Assembly: GCF_003569005.1 (NCBI RefSeq)
Contig: NZ_BCUR01000004.1
Location: 2,132,644 to 2,196,643, forward strand
Source: Vibrio superstes
GTDB taxonomy: Bacteria > Pseudomonadota > Gammaproteobacteria > Enterobacterales > Vibrionaceae
Reading direction: 5' to 3'
Length of the DNA: 64,000 bases
Part shown: in pieces, positions 8,167 to 17,631 of the stretch
How the letters are laid out: every line of letters begins with the position of its first letter
How positions within the stretch are numbered: the first letter of the stretch is position 1
Translations under genes and position numbers: made by a program
The notes under the pieces: generated by a model
The model's database searches: none
Told to the model about the DNA's origin: nothing
The model's input: only the letters and a program-made list of their open reading frames with translations

Positions 8167-11100
8167 ATGAAAAGAATGTTAATTAACGCAACTCAAAAAG
8201 AAGAGTTGCGTGTCGCCCTCGTTGATGGACAGAAGCTATTCGATCTAGATATCGAAAGCCCTGGCCATGAATCAAAGAAGGCGAATATCTACAAAGGACG
8301 TATCACACGCATCGAACCAAGCCTAGAAGCGGCGTTTGTTGACTATGGTGCAGAGCGACACGGTTTCCTCCCTCTAAAAGAAGTTGCTCGCGACTACTTT
8401 CCCGCTGGTTACACATACCAAGGCCGTCCAAGCATTAAAGAAGTGCTTAAAGAAGGCCAAGAAGTCATTGTACAAGTAGAGAAAGAAGAACGTGGTAACA
8501 AGGGCGCAGCCCTAACTACCTTTATCTCTCTTGCGGGTAGCTACCTAGTACTGATGCCTAACAACCCTCGTGCAGGCGGTATTTCTCGTCGTATCGAAGG
8601 TGACGAGCGCACTCAACTTAAAGCAGCTCTAAGTACATTAGAACTGCCTCAAGGCATGGGTTTAATCGTTCGTACAGCAGGTGTTGGTAAGAGTGCTGAG
8701 GAGCTTGAATGGGATCTAAACGTACTTCTTAACCACTGGAATGCAGTAAAAGAAGCGTCTGATGCAAATCAAGCGCCTTTCCTGATCCACCAAGAAAGTA
8801 ACGTTATCGTTCGAGCTATTCGCGACTACTTGCGTCGTGATATTGGCGAGATCCTTATCGATAGCAACACTATCTTTGAGCGTGCTCAAGCGCACATTCA
8901 ATTGGTTCGTCCTGACTTTATCAACCGTGTTAAAAAATACGAAGGTGAAGTACCACTATTTAGCCACTACCAAATTGAAAGCCAAATCGACTCTGCGTTC
9001 CAGCGTGAAGTTCGTTTGCCTTCTGGTGGCTCAATCGTTATCGACCCAACTGAAGCGTTGACCTCTATCGATATCAACTCTGCTCGCGCAACAAAGGGTA
9101 GCGATATCGAAGAAACCGCACTGAACACTAACCTAGAAGCTGCCGATGAGATTGCTCGTCAGTTGCGTCTACGTGACCTAGGTGGCCTGGTTGTTATCGA
9201 TTTCATCGATATGACTCCAGTACGCCACCAGCGTGAAGTAGAAAACCGTCTTCGTGAAGCTGCGCGTCTTGACCGTGCTCGCGTACAGATCGGTCGTATC
9301 TCTCGCTTCGGTCTTCTAGAGATGTCTCGTCAACGTCTGAGCCCTTCTCTAGCAGAAGCAAGCCACCACATCTGTCCTCGTTGTTCGGGTACGGGTGTTG
9401 TGCGTGACAATGAGTCTCTAGCGCTGTCTATCCTTCGTTTGATTGAAGAAGAAGCTCTAAAAGACAACACTGCTCAAGTACTTGCTGTTGTGCCTGTGCC
9501 TATCGCCTCTTACTTGATGAACGAGAAGCGACGCAGTGTGAATCACATCGAGCGTTGCCAAGAAGTTAAGATCCTTATTGTTCCTAACTCAGACATGGAA
9601 ACTCCTCACTTTGAGGTTGTTCGTGTTCGTGAAGGTGAAGAACAAAGCCTGCTTTCTTACCTATTGCCGAAGAAACTAGACGCAATGAAAGAAGCAGAAG
9701 CTCGTGATGCTGGTGAAGTTGAAGCTGCACCTCGACGCATTGAAGAGCCTGCACTTCAAGGTTTTGCCTCTCCTGCACAATCAGCAGCGCCTGCGCCAAA
9801 ACCACAAGCAGCACCTGCTGCGGCAACACCTGTAGCGACGGCTCCAGCTAAGCCTGCAGCACCTGGCCTATTCTCTCGCATCATCTCAGCGATCAGTAAA
9901 CTGTTCAGCTCAGAAGAAGAAGTGAAAGAAGAGAAACCGGCTGTTGAAGAAAGCAAGCCAAAACCGCAACGTCGCGATCGTAACGATAACCGTCGTCGCA
10001 ATAACCGTGATAACCGTCGTCGTACCAATCGTCCAAACCGTAACAAGTCTGAGAACGAAGAGACCACGACAGAAGCACCTCGCGAACAAGCACCTCAACA
10101 AGATTCACCTCGTAAAGAGAACAAGCGTAAACCTCGTAAAGAGAGAAAAGCGCCAAGCAAAGTTGAAGAGCAAGGTAAACAAATTGCCGAGCAAGCTCAG
10201 CAAGAGCCTGAAGCGAAGAACGACAAAGAAACCAAGACAAGTCAGGTTAAACAGCGTCGTCAACGTCGTCAGATGAAGAAACAAGTACGCGTTAAGGATC
10301 AGCAAGCAGATGCGAACCAACAGAACGTAACTGCAGAAGCTCCAGCGGCTAAAGTGTCTAAACCTGAAGCAGAAAAACCAGCGAAGAAGCAACAACCGAA
10401 AGGCAAAGCTCCAGCTGAAGACAATGCTCAAGGTGAAAACTCTGAGAAGAACGAAGCGCCACAACAACGCCGTAACCGCCGCTCTCCGCGTCACCTACGT
10501 GCAAGTGGTCAACGTCGTCGTCGCGGTCGTGATCGCAGACCTAACCCATTCCGCCTGCGCAAAGGTGGTGTTGCCTCTCCAGAGATGGCAATGGGTAAAG
10601 TAATGCCTAAGTACGACTTGCCTAAGCCGAAGAAAAAAGCGCCTAAAGTTGAAGAAACAACCGCTAGCGTAATCGGTGGTGTTGCTTTCCCAGAAATGTC
10701 TATGGGTAAAGTTATCGTAATGAAAGCAGCTCAACCTGTTAAAGCAGAACAGCCTAAGGTAGCCCCTAAAGTTGAAGAAGCTAAGGTTGAAGTCGCTAAG
10801 GTTACTGAAGCTAAAGTTGCTGAAACTAAGGTAGAGCAAGCGAAACCTGTAGTTGCAGAAGCAAAAGCTGAAGCACCCGTTGCAGCACCTATCGTTGCAG
10901 AAACTATTGAGCAACAGCCTGTTGAACAGCAGCCTGCACCCGTAGTTGAAACTCCTGCTCCAGAAGCTGTAGTAGTTGAAGCGACGCCTGTTGAAGCTGC
11001 GCCAGTAGAAACAGCAGAAGTTGTTACTCCTGAAGTAGCGAAGCAGCCAGAAGCGAAAGCTGCACCTGCTCCAAAAGCACAGCAGTCTGCTCCTAAAGCG

Positions 11101-11280
11101 ACCATGAGCTGTAAGGGTCACGCAGGGTCAGGAATGACAAGCGCGCCTGGTCCACAGGAAACACGTGAGATTACTGTCAAGGCAGCCGATTTCCGTAGCG
11201 AACGCCTACAAGGTAAAGCCGGTGGCAGTCAGTCTGCTACAGCTAAGGCAACGGCCGGAACCACTAAACCAAATTACTAA
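8167..11280 (+). CDS. rne: ribonuclease E
   Basis: Essential endoribonuclease and scaffold of the RNA degradosome, 1037 residues. The N-terminal half is highly conserved: MKRMLINATQ start, S1 domain (about 35-120), catalytic region with SIDINSARAT and VVIDFIDM (metal-binding Asp residues) and the zinc-link CPRCSGTG. From about residue 510 it is low complexity: an amphipathic membrane-anchor segment LFSRIISAISKLFSS (about 567-581), Arg-rich RNA-binding stretches, and a long Ala/Val/Glu/Pro-rich tail. Two related short motifs GGVASPEMAMGKV and GGVAFPEMSMGKV occur in the tail. The C-terminal residues probably bind PNPase, by analogy. Confidence 0.97.
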   Translation: MKRMLINATQKEELRVALVDGQKLFDLDIESPGHESKKANIYKGRITRIEPSLEAAFVDYGAERHGFLPLKEVARDYFPAGYTYQGRPSIKEVLKEGQEVIVQVEKEERGNKGAALTTFISLAGSYLVLMPNNPRAGGISRRIEGDERTQLKAALSTLELPQGMGLIVRTAGVGKSAEELEWDLNVLLNHWNAVKEASDANQAPFLIHQESNVIVRAIRDYLRRDIGEILIDSNTIFERAQAHIQLVRPDFINRVKKYEGEVPLFSHYQIESQIDSAFQREVRLPSGGSIVIDPTEALTSIDINSARATKGSDIEETALNTNLEAADEIARQLRLRDLGGLVVIDFIDMTPVRHQREVENRLREAARLDRARVQIGRISRFGLLEMSRQRLSPSLAEASHHICPRCSGTGVVRDNESLALSILRLIEEEALKDNTAQVLAVVPVPIASYLMNEKRRSVNHIERCQEVKILIVPNSDMETPHFEVVRVREGEEQSLLSYLLPKKLDAMKEAEARDAGEVEAAPRRIEEPALQGFASPAQSAAPAPKPQAAPAAATPVATAPAKPAAPGLFSRIISAISKLFSSEEEVKEEKPAVEESKPKPQRRDRNDNRRRNNRDNRRRTNRPNRNKSENEETTTEAPREQAPQQDSPRKENKRKPRKERKAPSKVEEQGKQIAEQAQQEPEAKNDKETKTSQVKQRRQRRQMKKQVRVKDQQADANQQNVTAEAPAAKVSKPEAEKPAKKQQPKGKAPAEDNAQGENSEKNEAPQQRRNRRSPRHLRASGQRRRRGRDRRPNPFRLRKGGVASPEMAMGKVMPKYDLPKPKKKAPKVEETTASVIGGVAFPEMSMGKVIVMKAAQPVKAEQPKVAPKVEEAKVEVAKVTEAKVAETKVEQAKPVVAEAKAEAPVAAPIVAETIEQQPVEQQPAPVVETPAPEAVVVEATPVEAAPVETAEVVTPEVAKQPEAKAAPAPKAQQSAPKATMSCKGHAGSGMTSAPGPQETREITVKAADFRSERLQGKAGGSQSATAKATAGTTKPNY

Positions 11281-11297
11281 TTTGGATTAGCCAGAAA

Positions 11298-11327
11298 AGA
11301 GTCAGCTTTATGCTGGCTCTTTTTTTT
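11298..11327 (+). terminator. Rho-independent terminator after rne
   Basis: A nine-base-pair stem AGAGTCAGC / GCTGGCTCT (one G-T pair) with a five-base loop is followed by a run of seven T, about 17 bases after the rne stop codon. Confidence 0.9.
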
Positions 11328-11528
11328 ACCTAATCTATTGGATATTACTGCTGTTTCTCATCCCCTGATTGCACTTCAACCTCGTTTCCGTTAGCATTCG
11401 CCGACGAAAATTATAATAGCAAGCACGAATGTGTTACCTAGTGTAACCATATTCCGCAAATTTCCACTATCACGACTATTCTTTAAGTCTTCGGTCGTGA
11501 ACCCAAACCAAAAGATGAAATAACACAA

Positions 11529-13088
11529 ATGTTTGAATCTCCACAGTTTTCAGCTCAAAGTGTCAAGAATGACGTTTTGTCCGGTCTAACCGTAGCACTT
11601 GCCTTGGTACCTGAAGCGGTAGCCTTTGCCTTTGTTGCCGGTGTTGACCCTATGGTTGGCTTATACGCCGCCTTTATCGTTGGCTTAATCACTTCTATCT
11701 TCGGCGGTCGTCCAGGTATGATCTCTGGTGCGACGGGCGCAATGGCTGTCGTAATGGTAAGCCTTGTTGCCGTACATGGTGTTGAATACCTATTTGCCGC
11801 TATCATGCTTACCGGTTTATTACAGGTGCTTGCCGGCATATTTAAATTAGGTAAGTTCATCCGCATGGTGCCTCATCCAGTAATGATTGGCTTCGTGAAC
11901 GGCTTAGCGATTGTTATCTTCCTTGCTCAGTTGGGACAATTTAAAGCGCCTGATATTGCCGGTGTAATGACATGGCTTCCAGCGGGTCAAATGACGATCA
12001 TGCTAGGTCTTGTTGCACTGACTATGGGTATCATTTTCTTCCTTCCTAAGCTGACCACAGCGATTCCATCTTCTTTGGTGGCCATAGTTACAGTAACGCT
12101 AATTGTTCAATTTGGCGGTCTTGATACGCGCACTGTCGTTGACTTCTTGCGTGCTATGTCTGGTAACGACGCAGCGACTCTTGCTGGTTCACTACCAACA
12201 TTCTCGATTCCTCAAGTGCCATTCAACCTTGAGACACTGAAGATCATCTTGCCTTATGCCATCGTTCTAGCAGCGATTGGTCTAATTGAATCGCTACTGA
12301 CGCTAACTGTTCTTGATGAAATGACAAACACCCGTGGTAAGAGTAATCGTGAATGTGTGGGTCAGGGCATCGCAAACCTAAGCTGTTCAGTATTTGGCGC
12401 TATGGGTGGCTGTGCGATGATTGGTCAATCTATGATCAACATTAACTCAGGTGGTCGTGGTCGCCTTTCTGGTATCGTTGCCGCAGTTGCACTACTGATA
12501 TTCATTCTGTTTGCTTCAGCGCTTATCGAGATGATTCCACTGGCTGCACTCGTTGGCGTTATGTTTATGGTTGTTATCGGCACCTTTGAGTGGGCAACAT
12601 TCAAGTTGGCACGCCGCGTACCTAAGCAAGATTTCTTTGTGATTGTTCTAGTAACTGTAGTAACAGTGCTGACTGATCTTGCCGTTGCGGTAGCAGTAGG
12701 TGTTATTACTTCGGCTCTGATGTTTGCTTGGCAACATGCTAAACATATCTATGCGAGCAGCCAGATCAATGAAGAAGGCTCAAAGGTATACCGCGTTCAC
12801 GGCCCGGTATTCTTCGGCTCTGCGGCTAACTTCTTAGAGCTGTTCGATGCACGAAATGACCCTGTCGACGTGATCGTTGATTTCGCTGATTCTCGCGTTG
12901 CTGACCACTCCGCGATCGAAGCGATTGAAACACTGGCTGAGCGTTATACGGCTGTTGGCAAAACGCTACATTTGCGCCACCTTAGCCAAGACTGCCGTGC
13001 ATTGCTGCACAAAGCAGGTAGCCTTGTAGAGATCAACGTAAAAGAAGATCCTAGCTACAAGGTTGCAACTGACGTTCTAGCGGGATAA
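11529..13088 (+). CDS. SulP-family anion transporter with C-terminal STAS domain
   Basis: Inner-membrane transporter of 519 residues. It opens with the SulP signature region (LTVALALVPEAVAFAFVAG), has about 10-12 hydrophobic segments up to about residue 400, and ends in a cytoplasmic STAS domain (about 410-510). Vibrio homologues are annotated as sulfate or bicarbonate permeases; the substrate cannot be read from sequence. It is monocistronic between two terminators. The GGCAMIGQSMININSGGRGRLS segment is typical of the bacterial bicarbonate/sulfate-type subgroup. Confidence 0.9.
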   Translation: MFESPQFSAQSVKNDVLSGLTVALALVPEAVAFAFVAGVDPMVGLYAAFIVGLITSIFGGRPGMISGATGAMAVVMVSLVAVHGVEYLFAAIMLTGLLQVLAGIFKLGKFIRMVPHPVMIGFVNGLAIVIFLAQLGQFKAPDIAGVMTWLPAGQMTIMLGLVALTMGIIFFLPKLTTAIPSSLVAIVTVTLIVQFGGLDTRTVVDFLRAMSGNDAATLAGSLPTFSIPQVPFNLETLKIILPYAIVLAAIGLIESLLTLTVLDEMTNTRGKSNRECVGQGIANLSCSVFGAMGGCAMIGQSMININSGGRGRLSGIVAAVALLIFILFASALIEMIPLAALVGVMFMVVIGTFEWATFKLARRVPKQDFFVIVLVTVVTVLTDLAVAVAVGVITSALMFAWQHAKHIYASSQINEEGSKVYRVHGPVFFGSAANFLELFDARNDPVDVIVDFADSRVADHSAIEAIETLAERYTAVGKTLHLRHLSQDCRALLHKAGSLVEINVKEDPSYKVATDVLAG

Positions 13089-13106
13089 CAGCGAAAAAAT
13101 ACAGAT

Positions 13107-13142
13107 AAGCCTATAGGGATCTTCTCCCTGTAGGCTTTTTTT
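13107..13142 (+). terminator. Rho-independent terminator after the SulP gene
   Basis: Inverted repeat AAGCCTATAGGGA / TCCCTGTAGGCTT with a five-base loop followed by T7, 19 bases after the stop codon. Confidence 0.9.
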
Positions 13143-13160
13143 ATCTCTGCTTCTTATTAT

Positions 13161-13306
13161 ACCAATCGTACTAAATAACTGGTCATCCTAGCTTGTTAAA
13201 ATACTCGATGACTGCGTTAGAATTTTTGATTGTAGAATAACTACTTATCGAAAAATTCCGCCCTGTCCTCGAGAATTTTTCCTATGCTATTTCTGATCAC
13301 TTACTT
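13161..13306 (-). repeat. dispersed intergenic repeat, copy A (about 145 bp)
   Basis: This stretch, read on the minus strand, matches the region at 26299-26439 over nearly its whole length, with scattered substitutions and small gaps; blocks such as TTATTCTACAAT, TAACAAGCTAGGATGACC and ACGATTGGTA are shared. It is followed by TTAGGGTCGATTGACC, a variant of the terminal repeat of the MITE at 26447. It lies between convergent genes and has no coding potential. Confidence 0.8.
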
Positions 13307-13334
13307 AGGGTCGATTGACCTTTTGCGATTGGTA

Positions 13335-14792
13335 TTACTTCTGCTCTGCTACCAACTCATCATTCTTCGCCAGCTCTTCCATTACCACAGCATCGTGAGT
13401 ACAAAACGGCTGCATATTAACGCTGTGCAACCCTTCATCTACCTCATCCTCAACAGCCGCCTCCTTGTTCAGCTGGCGAACATGAAATCTAAGAGCGGCT
13501 AGCGCAATCAAGCCAAAGACGATATTGCCCACCGCCTGTCCGTATAATACGCCTAGCGCGCCAAACCAAGCCGAGCCAATATAAACGAATGGGATGGTAC
13601 CAATGGTCGCCTTGCCTACATTAAGAGCTGTGGAATACAAAGGCTTACCAAGGTTATTAAACGAGGTATTCGCCACAAATTGAGCGCCATTGAACAGGAA
13701 AGTTACTGCGACAAAGGTGCAGAAGGTTCGAACCAACACATCAGCATCACCCGTTAGGTTAAAACCACTGACTATAAAGGATTGAAGGAAGTACAAGACA
13801 AGGCTTACGGTAACGCAGTAGATACTGACCACGATTAAAGAATTCAACAGCGTTTCTTTCACTCTATCAATACGGTCAGCACCGTAATTCTGCCCAATGA
13901 TAGGTCCCACCGCGCCCGATAACGCAAAAATAGCGGCAAACACTACGGGTGTCAGACGCCCCACAACCGCAAAGCCTGCCACAAAATCCTCACCATATTG
14001 CGCAATTGAACTGGTGACGATGGCGTTGCCTATTGGAGTGGCTATGTTGGTAAAGATAGCGGGTAGCGCAATGGCAAATATCGCTCTTTGACTAATGATC
14101 CACTGCTTGTATCGGAACTTGCCCACCAAGTCGTGATGTTTGATCAGTGGGGCTAAGGAAAAGGCCAGTACAGTAAATCGAGATAAGACAGAGGCCAGTG
14201 CTGCGCCTTCTACGTTCCACATCAATACAAAGATAAATATAGGATCAAGAATTGCGTTAACCACCCCACCCCATATCGTTGCCATCATAGAGCGTTTGGC
14301 ATCTCCTGCAGCACGCAATGCGGCACCAGCTGCCATACCAAGAGCCACAATAGGCGTACTCGGCAGTAAGATATACATATAGTCTTTGGCATGCTCGAAT
14401 GCCGCACCCTTGGCGCCAATGAGCTGCAATAACTCAGGTATGTAATAGGTCATCACGCCGGTAATTACCGCGTTGACCAAAAAGGCCGTCACTAAAACAT
14501 TGATAACAAGATGACGAGCACTTTGAACGCGTTTAGCGCCAAGTTCCTTGGAAACCAAAGCACCCATCGCAATGGAGGTACCAATAGATATTGAGGTGGA
14601 AAAAAAGATAAGTGTTCCAGCAAAACCCACTGCCGCTGCTAGCTCAACCTGCCCTAGCATACTGATAAACATCATATCTAAGAGGTCGACAATAAATAGC
14701 GACATTAAACCAATGGAGCCGGCCCCTGACATCGTCAGGATATGCCTCATGGTTGAGCCTTCGACGAATTTCGCTTGCTGTTCAGCCACCAT
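13335..14792 (-). CDS. MATE-family multidrug/toxin efflux transporter
   Basis: About 485 residues with twelve hydrophobic segments in two repeated halves, the MATE topology. Family features include the N-terminal SIGLMSLFIVDLLDMMFISMLG and the cationic-loop motif GAALRAAGDAKRSM; the second half starts near GFAVVGRLTPVVFAAIFALSGAVGPIIGQNYGA. MATE proteins export cationic compounds using Na+ or H+. The start is set at ATG 14792 behind AAGGA; a GTG one codon earlier is possible. The acidic C-terminal extension is longer than usual. It probably shares a transcript with the LysE-type gene upstream (25-base gap). Confidence 0.88.
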   Translation of the reverse strand: MVAEQQAKFVEGSTMRHILTMSGAGSIGLMSLFIVDLLDMMFISMLGQVELAAAVGFAGTLIFFSTSISIGTSIAMGALVSKELGAKRVQSARHLVINVLVTAFLVNAVITGVMTYYIPELLQLIGAKGAAFEHAKDYMYILLPSTPIVALGMAAGAALRAAGDAKRSMMATIWGGVVNAILDPIFIFVLMWNVEGAALASVLSRFTVLAFSLAPLIKHHDLVGKFRYKQWIISQRAIFAIALPAIFTNIATPIGNAIVTSSIAQYGEDFVAGFAVVGRLTPVVFAAIFALSGAVGPIIGQNYGADRIDRVKETLLNSLIVVSIYCVTVSLVLYFLQSFIVSGFNLTGDADVLVRTFCTFVAVTFLFNGAQFVANTSFNNLGKPLYSTALNVGKATIGTIPFVYIGSAWFGALGVLYGQAVGNIVFGLIALAALRFHVRQLNKEAAVEDEVDEGLHSVNMQPFCTHDAVVMEELAKNDELVAEQK

Positions 14793-14817
14793 CACTTCCT
14801 TGTCGGTTGTTGGAGGT

Positions 14818-15414
14818 TTATCGTAATAATTCGATAGCGAGTATCAGCATCACAGCGCCCACCGCTCCCTCAAGTACTTTCCAAGTATGGGCTTTTTTGA
14901 AGTAAGGGGTTAATAATCTTGCGCCGTATCCCAAGCTAAAGAAGAAAACAAAGGATGCGCACACCGCCCCAATACCAAATAAATCTTTATCTGTGCCATA
15001 TTGAGTAGAAACAGATCCCAATAAAACTAAGGTATCAAGATAGACATGAGGATTGAGCCAGGTAAAGGCGAGACAAACAGCGAGGGTCTTACTTAATGAG
15101 GAAGGCGCTTTAGCGGTTGGGTCTAATGTATGTTTATTCTTAAAGGCAGACCACAGACTGCTTGTGCCATACACAATCAAGAATAATGCACCACCATATC
15201 GAGCAAACTCTTCAACTTGAGGGTAAGCCTTCACTACCACAGAGAACCCCGCGACACCTGCGCTGATCAGCAGAGCATCTGAAACGGCGCATACCAAGCA
15301 GACCCAAAAAACATGCTGCCTAAGCAAGCCCTGCCTTATGACAAAGGCATTTTGCGCTCCGATAGCCAAAATGAGTGATAGACCAATAGAAAAGCCAGCC
15401 AAAAACGCAGACAT
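14818..15414 (-). CDS. LysE/ArgO-family amino-acid exporter
   Basis: A 198-residue membrane protein with six hydrophobic segments. The N-terminus has the family signature LILAIGAQNAFVIRQGL, and the central TWLNPHVYLDTLVLLGS block matches E. coli ArgO closely. Members export basic amino acids, usually arginine or lysine. The spacing to the MATE gene (25 bases) suggests cotranscription. ArgO assignment is likely but the substrate is inferred. Confidence 0.87.
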   Translation of the reverse strand: MSAFLAGFSIGLSLILAIGAQNAFVIRQGLLRQHVFWVCLVCAVSDALLISAGVAGFSVVVKAYPQVEEFARYGGALFLIVYGTSSLWSAFKNKHTLDPTAKAPSSLSKTLAVCLAFTWLNPHVYLDTLVLLGSVSTQYGTDKDLFGIGAVCASFVFFFSLGYGARLLTPYFKKAHTWKVLEGAVGAVMLILAIELLR

Positions 15415-15479
15415 TGATTCATCCTTGAATACTACAAAGTGACAACTCTACAAGTGAACTTCCTAATTTACAAAAGGAA

Positions 15480-15513
15480 AAAGAGCAAACCCATCGGACA
15501 GAGTTTGCTCTTT
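15480..15513 (-). terminator. Rho-independent terminator, minus strand
   Basis: Perfect 11-bp stem AAAGAGCAAAC / GTTTGCTCTTT with a 12-base loop; on the minus strand it is followed by T-rich sequence. It lies about 215 bp beyond the GGGtGRT gene, between it and the start of the LysE gene, and would end the riboswitch operon transcript. Confidence 0.75.
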
Positions 15514-15568
15514 GTGCCCACAAGCAAAAAGCAATGAGCGGTATCACTAGTTGTCTTGGTATTGTTGG

Positions 15569-15594
15569 AGCTTCTAGCTTCTAGCTTCTAGCTC
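15569..15594. repeat. short heptanucleotide tandem repeat
   Basis: Three and a half units of AGCTTCT in tandem between two genes; a reverse-complement copy (TAGAAGCTAGCT) lies about 60 bases downstream, so the transcript could fold. No function is evident. Confidence 0.6.
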
Positions 15595-15728
15595 ACAATA
15601 ATAACAATAGATGTCAATCTGGCGGTAGAGATCCATCTATTTGGGCATAAGACTAGAAGCTAGCTGCTATTCACGACAACGCATGAGTAGAACAAGAGGG
15701 ATGGTCAGCTAACTTCCAGAATTATTTT

Positions 15729-16712
15729 TTAAGCTCTTTTTGCTTTTAGCGCTTCATCAACCGCTACTGCAAGAGCCACAGATGCACCCACCATTGGGTT
15801 ATTACCCATACCGATGAAACCCATCATTGCAACGTGTGCGGGTACTGAAGAGCTACCTGCAAACTGAGCGTCAGCGTGCATGCGACCCATAGTATCTGTC
15901 ATGCCGTATGATGCAGGACCTGCTGCCACGTTATCAGGGTGGAGAGTACGACCAGTACCACCACCTGATGCTACAGAGAAGTACGCTTTACCTTCACGGT
16001 TACATTCTGCTTTGTAGATGCCCGCTACTGGGTGTTGGAAGCGTGTAGGGTTAGTTGAGTTACCTGTGATGCTAACATCAACACCTGCGCTACGCATGAT
16101 AGCTACACCTTCACGTACATCGTCAGCACCGTAACAGATGATCTCTCCACGTGGACCTTGTGAGAAACGACGGCGTTCTACTTCATTAAGTTCGCCAGTA
16201 TCGTAGTCGTATTGAGTTCTTACGTAAGTGAAACCATTAATGCGTGAGATTAGGTATGCTGCATCTTTACCCAAACCGTTAAGGATAACTTTAAGCGGTG
16301 TAGTGCGTGCTTTGTTTACGTTAAGTGCAATCTTGATTGCGCCTTCTGCTGCCGCAAATGACTCGTGGCCAGCAAGGAAAGCAAAACAGGTGCTTTTTTC
16401 ATCCAGAAGGCGAGCAGCAAGCGCGCCGTGACCAATACCAACTTGGCGTTGATCTGCCACACTGCCTGGTTTACAAGACGCTTGTAGGCCTTTACCAATT
16501 GCATTTGCGGCTTCAATTGAAGACTTGCTATCAGTAAATAGAGCGTAAGCCGTACCTACAGTGTACGCTTCAACTGCGCTTTCAAAAGCGATAGGCTGAG
16601 TCTCCATGACTTGTTCACGGGTATCGATGCCAAATTCTTTACAATAAGCGAACGCTTCTTCTAAAGAGTTCATGTTCATTTCGGTTAGTAGAGCTTGAGT
16701 TGCGTTGTTCAT
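15729..16712 (-). CDS. GGGtGRT family protein
   Basis: A 327-residue protein named for the motif it carries (SGGGTGRTLHPDN near residues 247-259), found in bacteria next to an IscU/NifU-like gene, as here. Biochemical function is not established to my knowledge. Glycine-rich C-terminal segments (AMMGFIGMGNNPMVGAS) are conserved. It begins 17 bases after the IscU-like gene, so the pair is one operon, and both lie downstream of a fluoride riboswitch. A role with the scaffold partner in protecting or handling iron-sulfur clusters is an inference from linkage only. Confidence 0.85.
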   Translation of the reverse strand: MNNATQALLTEMNMNSLEEAFAYCKEFGIDTREQVMETQPIAFESAVEAYTVGTAYALFTDSKSSIEAANAIGKGLQASCKPGSVADQRQVGIGHGALAARLLDEKSTCFAFLAGHESFAAAEGAIKIALNVNKARTTPLKVILNGLGKDAAYLISRINGFTYVRTQYDYDTGELNEVERRRFSQGPRGEIICYGADDVREGVAIMRSAGVDVSITGNSTNPTRFQHPVAGIYKAECNREGKAYFSVASGGGTGRTLHPDNVAAGPASYGMTDTMGRMHADAQFAGSSSVPAHVAMMGFIGMGNNPMVGASVALAVAVDEALKAKRA

Positions 16713-16729
16713 GATTCAGTCCTCTTCGC

Positions 16730-17422
16730 TTATTGTTGACGTGGGTTAATAGTTTTAACAGCTTCGTCGAAACGACCATACTGACCACTTGCTTGTGCCA
16801 GTGCTGTCTCAGCATCAACGCCAGCGTTGACTGCTTTCATGAATTTACCAAGGTTCATGTATTGGTAACCGATAACTTCATCGTTTTCATCAAGACCCAT
16901 TTTTGTTACATAGCCTTCTGCGATTTCCATGTAACGAACGCCTTTCGCTTTGGTTGAGTAGCTAGTACCCACTTGGCTACGAAGAGTTTGACCTAGGTCC
17001 TCTAGTGCTTCACCCACTTCCAGACCGCCATCTGAAAATGCTGATTGAGTTCGACCGTAAGTAAACTGAAGGAAAATTTCACGCATTGCCACGTTGATAG
17101 CGTCACACACCAAGTCAGTGTTCATTGCTTCAAGAATGGTTTTGCCGGTAAGAATTTCTGATGCCATTGCTGCGGATTGAGTCATACCTGAACAGCCAAT
17201 GGTTTCGATTAGAACTTCTTCAATGATGCCTTGTTTTACGTTGAGAGTAAGTTTAGCAGCGCCTTGCTGAGGTGCACATGCACCTACGCCATGACTTAGA
17301 CCTGAGATTGCAATAACCTCTTTAGGATTGATCATACGGCCTTCTACTGGAATAGGAGAAGATGCATGTAGGTCGCCGCGTTGAATTGGGCACATTGATT
17401 GAATTTCGTTTGTGTAATGCAT
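16730..17422 (-). CDS. IscU/NifU-like iron-sulfur scaffold protein
   Basis: A 230-residue protein whose middle section resembles the IscU/NifU N-terminal scaffold fold: VLIETIGCSGMTQSAAMASEILTGKTILEA corresponds to the IscU region with a conserved ligand Cys. Other IscU Cys positions are only partly matched (Cys residues in GVGACAP and DLVCDAIN), and a C-terminal extension of about 80 residues (KMGLDENDEVIGYQYMNLGKFMKAVNAG) is not in IscU. It is the first gene of a two-gene operon with the GGGtGRT gene. The scaffold role is inferred from the family; the operon is under a fluoride riboswitch. Confidence 0.82.
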   Translation of the reverse strand: MHYTNEIQSMCPIQRGDLHASSPIPVEGRMINPKEVIAISGLSHGVGACAPQQGAAKLTLNVKQGIIEEVLIETIGCSGMTQSAAMASEILTGKTILEAMNTDLVCDAINVAMREIFLQFTYGRTQSAFSDGGLEVGEALEDLGQTLRSQVGTSYSTKAKGVRYMEIAEGYVTKMGLDENDEVIGYQYMNLGKFMKAVNAGVDAETALAQASGQYGRFDEAVKTINPRQQ

Positions 17423-17573
17423 AATGTTTTCCGCTCTAACAAATGAATAAAGTTGGGAAAACAGTGCGAGAAAGGATTGGGTGCAAGATGGATTAGATAC
17501 GCCCTACCAAACCGAGTACTACAAAGTACTAGCCCCAAAGATCATAAAGACCATGAGTCACTGTTTCCGATTT

Positions 17574-17631
17574 TGGTAGGAGTCATTAGCCGACTGGTCG
17601 GCGGTTAAGTAGGTGGAACCCCATCACCTGT
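17574..17631 (-). ncRNA. fluoride riboswitch (crcB motif)
   Basis: Read on the minus strand, the sequence contains the crcB-motif blocks in order: GGTGATGGGGTTCCACC (P1/loop with GATGG and TTC), then AACCGCCGAC, a CAG loop, GTCGGC, and TAATGACTCCTACC. These align with known fluoride aptamers (GGnGATGnnnTTCnCC, AACCGC, GCTGATGnnnCCTAC). The 3' ACTCCTA can pair with TGGGGT in the first loop to form the expected pseudoknot. It lies about 150 bases upstream of the IscU-like gene in the same orientation. No T-tailed terminator follows, so control may be translational. Confidence 0.9.

Noticed and set aside
9584..11121. Several long minus-strand reading frames opposite rne
   Set aside because: They are shadows of the low-complexity C-terminal half of RNase E; composition is driven by its codons and there are no ribosome binding sites or families.
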